Assembly: GCA_947503155.1 (NCBI GenBank)
Contig: CANNCL010000001.1
Span: 62,001-126,000 of the forward strand
Source: an uncultured Erythrobacter sp.
GTDB lineage: Bacteria > Pseudomonadota > Alphaproteobacteria > Sphingomonadales > Sphingomonadaceae
Reading direction: 5' to 3'
Length of the DNA: 64,000 nucleotides
The notes below the pieces were generated by a model. The model did no database searches. It was not told where the DNA came from and saw only the letters and a program-made list of their open reading frames with translations. Each line of letters begins with the position of its first letter. Within the stretch, counting starts at the first letter, position 1. The translations under genes and the position numbers were made by a program. Positions 50,497 through 59,621 of this stretch are shown here, piece by piece.

Positions 50497-51453
50497 ATCA
50501 AGGCAATGCCGATCCCCGCGCCGAGCAACATTGAAACCGCGCTCTGTGACTTCGCGGCTTTCCGCGCTGTCTGGATCGCGGATCGGGTTGGTGTGATTGT
50601 AATGGATGAAATGCAGCCGCGCGCGGTTCTCTGCGGGCCAGTGTTGCAGCATATCCATGGTTTCTATGACGCGAGGATGCGGGATCTCGCTCATGTCACG
50701 GCCCACACCATTTTCATCGAGCAGTTCGTTGTCGTCCCAAAACGTCGCGTCCACAAAAGCGTAGTCGTAACGCAGCAAGATGTTGCCCAAATCACCATCT
50801 TCGCCCGATTGTGCGATCAGAGCATCCCAACTGTCCAAGTCAGGCAAATATAACCCGACTGTTTCGCCAGCGTAGATCACATAGGCGGCCGTTTCGGAAA
50901 ATTCATCGCGATGTTCAACGGGGCTAGGAAGGACGGAGAATGCAGGAGAAACAGGGGTGAAATCGTCTGCGGTCATAACTTCTACCGCGATATTCTCTTG
51001 CTCCACCAGTTGCGACCACGGTCCATTACTGCGGAGGAAGTCAGCCATACGCGGCAGCGCATAAACGGGCACACCGCTCGCGCCCGCTGCTTCGCGCCCG
51101 AGATAGGCCAGCCCCAGATAATGGCCGATATGCGCATGGGTCAGGAAGATGCCATCAATCCCCAGCCCTTCACCCGGCGGCTCAATCGCATCGAGCATCG
51201 CCAGTTGCTCTGTGATCGCGGGTGTCGCATCGAACAAATATCGCGCCCCCGACTCGCGGTCGATCAGGCCCAATGACGACGGCAGCAAACGCGGTCCGGC
51301 GTCATCAGCATTGCCGATCTGAGGCGCGCCAGCATCTTGGCCCGCGCCCAGCACAACCAGCTCAATCTGACAGGCTGGCTCCTGCGCATAGGCAGCAGTG
51401 CCGCTCAGCAGCACGCTACCCGCAAGAGCGCCCATCAAGCACCGCGTGATCAT
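50485..51453 (-). CDS. MBL-fold hydrolase, PqqB-like
   Basis: Signal peptide; 'LVVLGAGQDAGAPQIGN', 'YLFDATPAITEQL', 'GIFLTHAHIGHYLGLAYLGREAAGASGVPVYALPRMADFLR'. Confidence 0.8.
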   Translation of the reverse strand: MITRCLMGALAGSVLLSGTAAYAQEPACQIELVVLGAGQDAGAPQIGNADDAGPRLLPSSLGLIDRESGARYLFDATPAITEQLAMLDAIEPPGEGLGIDGIFLTHAHIGHYLGLAYLGREAAGASGVPVYALPRMADFLRSNGPWSQLVEQENIAVEVMTADDFTPVSPAFSVLPSPVEHRDEFSETAAYVIYAGETVGLYLPDLDSWDALIAQSGEDGDLGNILLRYDYAFVDATFWDDNELLDENGVGRDMSEIPHPRVIETMDMLQHWPAENRARLHFIHYNHTNPIRDPDSAESREVTERGFNVARRGDRHCLDSAD

Positions 51454-52748
51454 TCGATGACGCGTCCGCGAACCATTGTGAAATCGACATTCTCTAGCAC
51501 CGTCACATCCGCCAGCGGATTGCCGTCCACCGCGATAATATCGGCGGAGAAACCCGGCGCGATGCGGCCAATTTCGCCTTCCAATCCGATAACCTGCGCC
51601 GCAACTATGGTCGCAGCGGCCAAAGCTTCGCGGTTGGTCATGCCGCCCGCCACCATCAGGCGGAATTCGCCCGCATTTTGCCCATGCGGGAACACGCCTG
51701 CATCGGTGCCAAAGGCGATGCGCACATTGTTTTCGCGGGCGCGCTGAACAATGGTGTCTGCAAATTCGCTCACGGCGCGGATCTTGTTCTCCACGACCGG
51801 CGAATAGAAACCCGTGCCGAGATTTTGGCGAATGCCCTCAAATGCCATCAAAGTCGGGATCAGCGTCGTGCCCGCCTCGTTCATCGCGCGCGCGGCGGCT
51901 TCGTCAATATAGGTGCCGTGTTCGATCGTGTGGACACCTGCGCGCGCCGCCGCTTCGATCCCGCGCGCACCGTGAGCATGGGCCGCCACGCGCAGGCCCA
52001 GCGTTTCCGCCGTATCGACAATCGCGCGCATTTCCGCGTCGGAAAAATGCGCCTCCAACCCGCGCCCTTGCTGTGACAACACGCCGCCGGTTGCGGTGAT
52101 TTTGATAAGGTCTGCGCCATATTGCGAGGCCAGCCGCACTTTCTCCGCGCATTCAACCGGGCCGGTGCAGGTGAACCCGCTATCCAGCACATCGTTCACA
52201 TGTTCGGTAAATCCGTTCGTATCGCCGTGTCCGCCGATGATTGAGATCGTCCGCGCAGACGTAATCACGCGCGGTCCGGGGACGAGCCCCTCTGCGGTGG
52301 CGAGGCGCAGCATCTGCGTCACTTGATCCGTCCGCGATCCAAGGTCGCGCACGGTGGTGAAACCCGCAAGCGCCGTGATCCGCGCATTCTTAGCCGCGAT
52401 CAGCGTGAAATATTCCGGCGGGGTCGTGGCCGCGCGCCAAAAATCGCCGCTGGGGTCGCCGGACAAATGCGTGTGCAGGTCGACCAGGCCGGGCAGAACG
52501 GTCTTGTCCGACAGGTCGATCACCTGCGCGCCTTGCGCATCATAGGCCGCGATTGCCGCGGCATCTGGCGCATAGATGCCTTCGATTGCGCCATCGACAA
52601 TAACGATCGTCATTGGCCCGGTGGGTTGGCTGTCAGCATCCATGATAACGCTGCCCGCTTCGATCAATATCGTCTCTGCCGCAGCGGGCGACGCGGTGAC
52701 CGCGATCAGCGCCGTGACCGCGCCAGCAATTCTTTTCAGCAAACTCAT
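51450..52748 (-). CDS. exported amidohydrolase (imidazolonepropionase-like)
   Basis: 'VIDLSDKTVLPGLVDLHTHLSGD', 'AHAHGARGIEAAARAGVHTIEHGTYID', 'FGTDAGVFPHGQNAGEF'. Confidence 0.92.
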   Translation of the reverse strand: MSLLKRIAGAVTALIAVTASPAAAETILIEAGSVIMDADSQPTGPMTIVIVDGAIEGIYAPDAAAIAAYDAQGAQVIDLSDKTVLPGLVDLHTHLSGDPSGDFWRAATTPPEYFTLIAAKNARITALAGFTTVRDLGSRTDQVTQMLRLATAEGLVPGPRVITSARTISIIGGHGDTNGFTEHVNDVLDSGFTCTGPVECAEKVRLASQYGADLIKITATGGVLSQQGRGLEAHFSDAEMRAIVDTAETLGLRVAAHAHGARGIEAAARAGVHTIEHGTYIDEAAARAMNEAGTTLIPTLMAFEGIRQNLGTGFYSPVVENKIRAVSEFADTIVQRARENNVRIAFGTDAGVFPHGQNAGEFRLMVAGGMTNREALAAATIVAAQVIGLEGEIGRIAPGFSADIIAVDGNPLADVTVLENVDFTMVRGRVIE

Positions 52749-52918
52749 TACAATTCTCCGCTCGATCTTAATGCCGGGGTGATGACCCGCCCCTGCCCGA
52801 CTGGCAAGCCCTTGCCTTATCCTAGGGGTTGGCAAATCTTGCGCCGGACTTTGCGATTCCTCCGCTGTTCGTTAGAGATGCACGCATTATCCCGATGATG
52901 AGAGGATTCTTCGACGAC

Positions 52919-54994
52919 ATGAACCGTCTAACACTGACTTCCGCCGCCCTGCTTGCATCCGTTTCGATCGCTGCAACCGCATCCGCTCGCCCGATGACAC
53001 CAGAAGACGTTGCCAAGATTGAAAGCGTCGGTGCGGTGGCAATCTCGCCCGACGGCACCCGCATCGCCTTCACCACCGGCAGCCTGCCTGACGTGACCGA
53101 AGGCGAAGACAATGGCGGTTTCACCAGCGAATTGTCCATCGCCACTGCGCCCGATGTCGCGCGCCAATATTTGCCCGATGACATCAGTCCCGGCGGCGTC
53201 GCTTTCTCGCCTGATGGCCGCATGGTCACATTCCTTTGGTCCGCAGAAGATGACGACCGCGCCGTTTGGGGCATCCCCGTCGATGGCGGCACCTATGTGA
53301 AGCTGGCCGGTGTCGAAGACACGGGCGTTCGTTCCTATCACTTCAGCCCCGATGGCGGCACGATCTACATGCTGACCGGTCCCGGCGAAGACGAACAACG
53401 CGCGGCTCAGCGAAAGGGCGGCTTTAACGCCCGCGTTTACGAAGAAGAATTCCGCCCCGCGCGATTGTTCGCGGCGAGCGTAGGCACCGAAATAGATGAA
53501 GAACCACGCGAGATTACGATCCCTGGTTTTGTCAGCGGTTTTGACGTTGCCTCCGATGGCCGCATGGGGATTATCTCCACCACGCCGACGCCTTTGGTGG
53601 ATGACAGTTACACATCACAGCGCGTGAACATCATCGACCTTAGCAGCGGCGAACTCACCAATATCGTGGCAACGCCGGGCAAGATTGGCGATGTCGAAAT
53701 TTCGCCTGATGGATCGCAATTATCGCTGATCGCGGGTGTGGATATGAACGATCCTGCGGCGACGACGCTGCATCTGGTCGACACCGTCACCGGCGAATAC
53801 CGCGCCATCAATGGCGGAGCAGCAGAGGCAGCGGTTGATGCCGAATGGCTGGCCGATGGGCGGCTTGCTGCGGTTGTGCATGTTGGCGTGCAATCGGTGC
53901 TGCGGATCTATAATGCGGATGGCAGCGTTGCCGAAGAACACGACCCGGGCGAGCTGATCCTCACCCGCGTGGAGGCCGCAGGTGGCCGGATCGCCGTTGC
54001 CGCCAATGCGCCGCAGCACCCGACCGAATTGTTCGTGTGGAACGCTAATGGTTCTGGGGGTTCGTTTGACCGCTGGACCAACCACAATGAATGGCTGTCC
54101 GACATCACCTTTGGTGAGCAGCGCGCTTATTCCTTCACCGCCACCGATGGCCAAGAGGTTGAAGGCGTCTTGATCCTGCCCGTGGGCGGCGTACCCGAAG
54201 GCGGCGCGCCGACCATCATGAACGTCCATGGCGGGCCAGAGGCGCATGACAGCAATGGCTGGCAAACCGCCTATTCAAAGCCGGGCCATGTTGCCGCAGG
54301 CCAAGGCTATGCCGTGTTCCTGCCCAATTATCGCGGCTCGACCGGATACGGCGTGGATTTCTCCAAACAGCATCAGGGCAATTACACTGATCCTGAATTC
54401 CGCGATATTGTGGATGCGAAAAACGCTCTGGCCGCAGACGGCATCACCGATGCGAGCCGCACCGGGATCACCGGTGGGTCCTATGGCGGCTATGCCAGCG
54501 CATGGGGCGCGACCTATCATTCGGCAGAATATGCCGCATCGGTGATGTTTGTCGGTATCTCTGATCAGACCAGCAAATTTGGCACGACCGACATCCCGTA
54601 TGAAATGTACAACGTCCATAGCCGCGCTTGGCCGTGGGATGATTGGCAGAAAATGCTGGAAGTTTCGCCGATCTATTACACAGACCGCGCGACCACACCG
54701 ATCCTGATCATGCACGGCGAAGACGACACCCGCGTCGATCCAAGCCAGTCGATGGAGCTTTACCGCTTCTTGCGCGTGCGTCAGCCCGATACGCCTGTGC
54801 GTTTGGTGCTGTATCCCGGCGAAGGCCACGGCAACCGCCAAGCCGCCAGCCGCTATGATTACAATCTGCGGATGATGGAATGGTTCGATACCTATCTGAT
54901 GACCGGCGACCGCACGGCAGAAATGCCAGCGCCGCGTCCGCAATTGGCAGAAGGTGCAGCCGGCGCAGAGGCACCTGAGGCCGACGAAGAATAA
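52919..54994 (+). CDS. S9-family prolyl oligopeptidase-type serine peptidase, exported
   Basis: Signal peptide MNRLTLTSAALLASVSIAATASA; 'GITGGSYGGYASAWGATYHS', 'PILIMHGEDDTRVDPSQSMELYRFL', 'YPGEGHGNR'. Confidence 0.94.
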   Translation: MNRLTLTSAALLASVSIAATASARPMTPEDVAKIESVGAVAISPDGTRIAFTTGSLPDVTEGEDNGGFTSELSIATAPDVARQYLPDDISPGGVAFSPDGRMVTFLWSAEDDDRAVWGIPVDGGTYVKLAGVEDTGVRSYHFSPDGGTIYMLTGPGEDEQRAAQRKGGFNARVYEEEFRPARLFAASVGTEIDEEPREITIPGFVSGFDVASDGRMGIISTTPTPLVDDSYTSQRVNIIDLSSGELTNIVATPGKIGDVEISPDGSQLSLIAGVDMNDPAATTLHLVDTVTGEYRAINGGAAEAAVDAEWLADGRLAAVVHVGVQSVLRIYNADGSVAEEHDPGELILTRVEAAGGRIAVAANAPQHPTELFVWNANGSGGSFDRWTNHNEWLSDITFGEQRAYSFTATDGQEVEGVLILPVGGVPEGGAPTIMNVHGGPEAHDSNGWQTAYSKPGHVAAGQGYAVFLPNYRGSTGYGVDFSKQHQGNYTDPEFRDIVDAKNALAADGITDASRTGITGGSYGGYASAWGATYHSAEYAASVMFVGISDQTSKFGTTDIPYEMYNVHSRAWPWDDWQKMLEVSPIYYTDRATTPILIMHGEDDTRVDPSQSMELYRFLRVRQPDTPVRLVLYPGEGHGNRQAASRYDYNLRMMEWFDTYLMTGDRTAEMPAPRPQLAEGAAGAEAPEADEE

Positions 54995-55022
54995 GAGTTA
55001 CCTCAGCAATGAGGGACTGAGG

Positions 55023-55060
55023 GCCCGCGCTTTGGTGTGAAGCCAAAGCGCGGGCTTTTT
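55023..55060 (+). terminator. strong rho-independent terminator of the S9 peptidase gene
   Basis: GCCCGCGCTTTGG tgtgaag CCAAAGCGCGGGC TTTTT, 13-bp perfect stem. Confidence 0.93.
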
Positions 55061-55064
55061 GGTT

Positions 55065-55395
55065 GCGCACCCCATCCGGGGTGCGATTTCCTCGGCCCTA
55101 ATGGGCCTGCGGGCGGGCGGTCGCCCTTGCGGTCGCTACGCGGCCGAGCTCCGCCACCAAGGCGCGGTTTTTTTATCGCGCACCCCATCCGGCGTGCGAT
55201 TTCCTCGGCCCTAACGGGCCTGCGGGCGGGCGGTCGCCCTTGCGGTCGCTACGCGGCCGAGCTCCGCCACCAAGGCGCGGGCCTTTTTTATTGCGCACCC
55301 CATCCGGGGGGCGATTTCCTCGGCCCTAACGGCCCTGCGGGCGGGCGGTCGCCCTTGCGGTCGCTACGCGGCCGAGCTCCGCCACCAAGGCGTGG
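55065..55395 (+). repeat. three tandem copies of the dispersed multi-hairpin element (starts 55065, 55178, 55293)
   Basis: gcgcaccccatccggggtgcgatttcctcggccctaatgggcctgcgggcgggcggtcgcccttgcggtcgctacgcggccgagctccgccaccaaggcgcgg x3, period 113-115 bp. Confidence 0.95.
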
Positions 55396-55416
55396 GTTTT
55401 AGAGCAATTGGCCTAG

Positions 55417-55523
55417 CTTTGGAGCTCGGCCCCACAGGGTCCGCAAGCTCGACCGGGCGCCCGCAGCGACGTGCCCGAAGGGCATGTGAGCGAGGACACC
55501 GCACCCCGGATGGGGTGCGCACA
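55417..55523 (-). repeat. inverted copy of the multi-hairpin element, abutting the mipA-like stop codon
   Basis: Reverse complement gtgcgcaccccatccggggtgcggtgtcctcgctcacatgcccttcgggcacgtcgctgcgggcgcccggtcgagcttgcgga. Confidence 0.85.
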
Positions 55524-56621
55524 TTAAAACGTGTACCCGATCCCGATGCCGCCAATAAATTGGCTGGCGCTGCCCCGGATCGAGGTGAACGGCGTGTTGG
55601 CGCTGTCCCCGACCAGCCGCGAATATCCGGCGATTGTGTACACGTTGAACCCGCCATTTAGCGCATTGTTATCCAGATCAATCGTCAGGATGCCGAGCGC
55701 ACCGACCGAGTTTAGCCCGCCATCGGCGGTGAATTGCGGCAGGCCCGTCGCGGCGCTTTGCGTGGGCGTCACGGAATAATAATAATCGGCAAAATCATCA
55801 TCGACGAAACTGGCACTGGCGCTGAGTTGCAAGGCCGCGCCGGTGCCGATGGGGCGGAAATAACTCACGCCCGGCTCAATCAGCATCCCATCATGCGCGC
55901 CCAAAATGTCCCAGCGCACCTGTGCGGAAACGCTCAACCGGTCTCTCGGCGTCAAAACACCAGGGAAACTCACGCCGCCATTCACGCCGACTTCGATGGC
56001 CGTATCCAGCGGCTCTGCCAATTCCACAATGTCATCTTGAACTTGGTCCACTCGGTCATTGCGAAACCGGAATGACGGGCCGAAGGACACGCTGGTCTTG
56101 GCCGGACCGCGAGAGGGGCCCGATGATGGACCTTGTGACAACAGGTCGAGATTGAAACCCGGCCCATTGGGGCTGATCCCAACCCCGCCCACACGGCCCA
56201 CGATCAGCGGCAATGGAAACACCCGGTAATCATCGGAACCGGAATAGCTTGGGACCAAACCTGCTCCGATACCGACGGTCGCCCATGTTTCATCGAAGAC
56301 GGGTTTGAACGGCGGACCCCCAGCACCAGGAGGGCCACCAGATTGTGCGCCAGATCCCGCGCCCGCTTCCGCAGCGGGCGGCGGGCCTCGCTCCTGCTCT
56401 GCGGATTCGGCGGATACGGCTTCATCTGCCGCCGCCAGATCAAATTCACCAAAGGGTGTATTTTCGGACGCCAATACTGGCGCCGCGGACAGGCCAATCG
56501 ACAGGGCGGCAGACAGAGCGGCAGATCGGGCAACAGATCCGGCAACAGGGCGCGCGATGGGGGGCACGATGGGGGGCACGATGGGGGGCACGGCGAAACG
56601 GGGGGTGTTTGGTAAAGTCAT
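55524..56621 (-). CDS. MipA/OmpV family outer-membrane protein
   Basis: 'ATVGIGAGLVPSYSGSDDYRVFPLPLIVGRVGGVG', 'SVTPTQSAATGLPQFTADGGLNSVGA', C-terminal 'GGIGIGYTF'. Confidence 0.92.
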   Translation of the reverse strand: MTLPNTPRFAVPPIVPPIVPPIARPVAGSVARSAALSAALSIGLSAAPVLASENTPFGEFDLAAADEAVSAESAEQERGPPPAAEAGAGSGAQSGGPPGAGGPPFKPVFDETWATVGIGAGLVPSYSGSDDYRVFPLPLIVGRVGGVGISPNGPGFNLDLLSQGPSSGPSRGPAKTSVSFGPSFRFRNDRVDQVQDDIVELAEPLDTAIEVGVNGGVSFPGVLTPRDRLSVSAQVRWDILGAHDGMLIEPGVSYFRPIGTGAALQLSASASFVDDDFADYYYSVTPTQSAATGLPQFTADGGLNSVGALGILTIDLDNNALNGGFNVYTIAGYSRLVGDSANTPFTSIRGSASQFIGGIGIGYTF

Positions 56622-56743
56622 ACCTGTCTCTACTCACAGAGCGCGCTTTCGTTTCCCTGAATACGGCAATCGAAAATGTGCATGAGGTGTTGCCCTGTGT
56701 GCAATATTGCCCCTCAGCCTGCCCTGCCCTACGGCGGCGTCAG

Positions 56744-58036
56744 ATGAGCGATTCCCAATTCGATGTGGCCATTGTTGGCGGGGGCCTGGCGGGCGGGTTG
56801 ATCGCGCTTGCGCTGCACCGCGCGCGCCCGGAATTTCGCATCGCCTTGATCGAATCTGGCAAGACTATTGGCGGCAATCATCGGTGGAGCTGGTTCGACA
56901 GCGACCTATCGGATGCGGGCCGCGCGCTGCTGGCTGGGTTTCGCCAAACCGGATGGGACAGCGGCTATGACGTTGAATTTCCGAAATACCGCCGCACACT
57001 AAAAACCGGCTATCGTTCGATGACTTCTGGCGAGTTTCACAAAGGTCTGATGCGCGAATTGCCGCAAAGCGCCGTCATGCTGGGCCGCAAAGCATCGCGC
57101 CTTGATGCGCACGGCGTTGATCTTGAATTTGAAACCGGGGCCGGGTCTGAGGCCGGGACTGAGGCTGGGGCTGGGGCTGAGGCAGGGGGCACTCAGCGCC
57201 TATCCGCCCGCGCGGTCATTGATTGCCGGTCCTTCCAATCCAGCAAGCATTTATGCGGCGGGTGGCAGGTGTTCTTGGGCCGGCATATACGCCTCAGCGA
57301 ACCGCACGGGCTGGAACGGCCAGTGATCATGGATGCGACCGTCGATCAGCTCGCGCCGTATGGCAATGGCGGCGCCTACCGCTTCGTCTACACATTGCCG
57401 CTGGGCGCGCATGACGTGTTTGTTGAGGACACTTATTATGCCGATGATCCGAAACTGGATCGCGGCGCTTTGTCATCGCGCATCGACCAATATACGCGCG
57501 AACATGGCTGGCAGGAGGACGTCATTGCCGGGCATGAGGCAGGGGTTCTGCCCGTCCTGACCGGGGGCGATTTTTCCGCCTATCAGCAAGAAATCGGCAT
57601 TCCCGGCGTCACAGCCGCAGGCGCGCGCGGCGGGTTTGTCCATCCGCTCACAAGCTATACGATGTGCCTCGCGGTCGAAAATGCGCTGGTGATCGCTCAG
57701 GAAGCGGACCTGACCGGGCCGCAACTGGCCGCGCTGTTCACCGCGCGCGCTCGGCGGCATTGGAACAAGACTGGATATTACCGTTTGCTCGCCCGTTTCT
57801 TGTTCTTCGCGGCCAAACCAGAACGCCGGGTCAAAATCTTCCAACGCTTCTACACATTGCGCGAAGGGCTGATTGAACGGTTCTATGCCGCGCGCTCGCG
57901 CCCGCTTGATAAGATGCGCGTCCTATGGGGAGAGCCGCCCGTACCTATTCACAAAGCAATTGCGGTGATGTTCAAAAGCGGAAATCCGCTAAAGCGTGAT
58001 ACGCAAACCGAAAATCCGACGGAGAAAAAGGCATGA
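56744..58036 (+). CDS. crtY: lycopene beta-cyclase
   Basis: 'DVAIVGGGLAGGLIALALHRARPEFRIALIESGKTIGGNHRWSWFDSDL', 'HVFVEDTYYAD'-like region; followed by crtI; the 56345 start in the ORF track is not credible. Confidence 0.95.
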   Translation: MSDSQFDVAIVGGGLAGGLIALALHRARPEFRIALIESGKTIGGNHRWSWFDSDLSDAGRALLAGFRQTGWDSGYDVEFPKYRRTLKTGYRSMTSGEFHKGLMRELPQSAVMLGRKASRLDAHGVDLEFETGAGSEAGTEAGAGAEAGGTQRLSARAVIDCRSFQSSKHLCGGWQVFLGRHIRLSEPHGLERPVIMDATVDQLAPYGNGGAYRFVYTLPLGAHDVFVEDTYYADDPKLDRGALSSRIDQYTREHGWQEDVIAGHEAGVLPVLTGGDFSAYQQEIGIPGVTAAGARGGFVHPLTSYTMCLAVENALVIAQEADLTGPQLAALFTARARRHWNKTGYYRLLARFLFFAAKPERRVKIFQRFYTLREGLIERFYAARSRPLDKMRVLWGEPPVPIHKAIAVMFKSGNPLKRDTQTENPTEKKA

Positions 58037-59604
58037 ATGCCAAACTGGACCTCAATCCTGCCTTGCGCGGCGAAAAGGGGATCAATCCTGTCCTAGCTGA
58101 GAAATATACCGGGAAATCCGTATGCGTGATCGGTGCCGGTTTCGGCGGCATGGCGCTGGCGCTGAGGCTGCAATCGGCGGGGATCAACACGACCGTAGTC
58201 GAGGCCCGCAACAAGCCCGGCGGCCGCGCGTATTTCTGGGAGAAAGACGGCTTCACATTCGATGCTGGTCCCACCGTCATCACCGATCCGCCATGCTTAG
58301 AAGAATTGTGGCAATTGACCGGCCACGACATCGCCGATGATGTTGAACTGATGAAGGTCATGCCGTTTTACCGGCTCAATTGGCCCGACGGGACGAATTT
58401 CAATTATTCCAACGACGAAGCGGATTTGAACGCAGAGATCGCCAAGCTCAACCCGGACGATGTGGTCGGGTATCAGGAATTCCTCGAATATTCCGCGCGG
58501 GTTTATGAGGAAGGCTATCTCAAGCTCGGCACCGTCCCTTTCCTCGATTTCAAAACCATGTTGAAAGCCGCCCCGGCGCTCATCAAAGAACAAGCATGGC
58601 GCAGCGTCTATCAGGTGGTGTCGAAATATATCGAGCATCCCAAATTGCGTGAGGCGTTCAGTTTTCATTCGCTGCTGGTTGGCGGCAATCCGATGAAAAC
58701 TTCTTCGATCTATGCGCTGATCCATAAGCTGGAAAAAGACGGCGGCGTGTGGTGGGCGCGCGGCGGGACCAACCGTTTAATCGCCGGAATGGTGCGCCAT
58801 TTTGAACGGTTGGGCGGGACAATGCGCGTCGGTGATCCGGTCGTGCAAATCCACACATTGGGCAACCGCGCAGACGAAGTGGAGACCAAATCCGGTTGGA
58901 AACAGCGGTTCGATGCGGTGGCGTCAAACGGCGATATTATGCATTCTTACAAGGATTTGCTGTCAAATTCTCAGCGCGGGCCAAAGATGGCCAAATCGCT
59001 GAAACGCAAAAGCTTCTCGCCCTCTTTATTCGTGGTGCATTTTGGGCTTGAGGGGACATGGCCGGGTATTCCCCATCACATGATCCTGTTCGCGAACCGG
59101 TATAAGGAATTGCTGGAGGATATTTTTGACAACGGCGTGTTGCCCGAAGATTTCGCGATCTATCTGCACCACCCCACTGTCACCGATCCCAGCATGGCAC
59201 CGCCGGGTAAAAGCACATTCTATGCGCTGGTTCCGGTCGCCCATATGGGCAAATTGCCGGTCGATTGGGACGAGGTTGGGCCGCAGCTTGAAAAGATGGT
59301 GCTCGACGAAATTGGACGCCGGTTGATCCCCGACATCCATGACCGGGTCGTCACCAAATTCAGCTATGCGCCGAAGGATTTTCAACAAGACCTCGCCGCC
59401 TATATGGGCAGCGCCTTCAGCCTAGAGCCGCTATTGTGGCAGAGCGCCTATCTGCGCGGCCACAACCGCGATGATGAGATCGAAAACTTCTACCTCGTCG
59501 GCGCAGGCACCCATCCCGGCGCAGGCATTCCCGGCGTTATTGGCAGCGCAAAAGCGACGGCAGGGCTGGTACTGGAAGATTTGGCGGTTAAGGCGGGGGG
59601 ATGA
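58033..59604 (+). CDS. crtI: phytoene desaturase
   Basis: 'VCVIGAGFGGMALALRLQSAGINTTVVEARNKPGGRAYFWEKDGFTFDAGPTVITDP', C-terminal 'YLVGAGTHPGAGIPGVIGSAKATAGL'. Confidence 0.97.
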   Translation: MNAKLDLNPALRGEKGINPVLAEKYTGKSVCVIGAGFGGMALALRLQSAGINTTVVEARNKPGGRAYFWEKDGFTFDAGPTVITDPPCLEELWQLTGHDIADDVELMKVMPFYRLNWPDGTNFNYSNDEADLNAEIAKLNPDDVVGYQEFLEYSARVYEEGYLKLGTVPFLDFKTMLKAAPALIKEQAWRSVYQVVSKYIEHPKLREAFSFHSLLVGGNPMKTSSIYALIHKLEKDGGVWWARGGTNRLIAGMVRHFERLGGTMRVGDPVVQIHTLGNRADEVETKSGWKQRFDAVASNGDIMHSYKDLLSNSQRGPKMAKSLKRKSFSPSLFVVHFGLEGTWPGIPHHMILFANRYKELLEDIFDNGVLPEDFAIYLHHPTVTDPSMAPPGKSTFYALVPVAHMGKLPVDWDEVGPQLEKMVLDEIGRRLIPDIHDRVVTKFSYAPKDFQQDLAAYMGSAFSLEPLLWQSAYLRGHNRDDEIENFYLVGAGTHPGAGIPGVIGSAKATAGLVLEDLAVKAGG

Positions 59605-59621
59605 ATTCTCCAGGAAAAAAG

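Noticed and set aside
52829-52918. N-terminal extension of the S9 peptidase
   Set aside because: The signal peptide begins at MNRLTLTS (52919).
55037-55402. 121-aa ORF with repeated CAPHPGCDFLGPNGPAGGRSPLRSLRGRAPP units
   Set aside because: It is the translated tandem hairpin element; the repeated peptide appears only because the DNA repeat has no in-frame stop. No start-site support.
56345-56743. N-terminal extension of the crtY ORF
   Set aside because: Overlaps the divergent mipA-like coding region; canonical CrtY start is at 56744.
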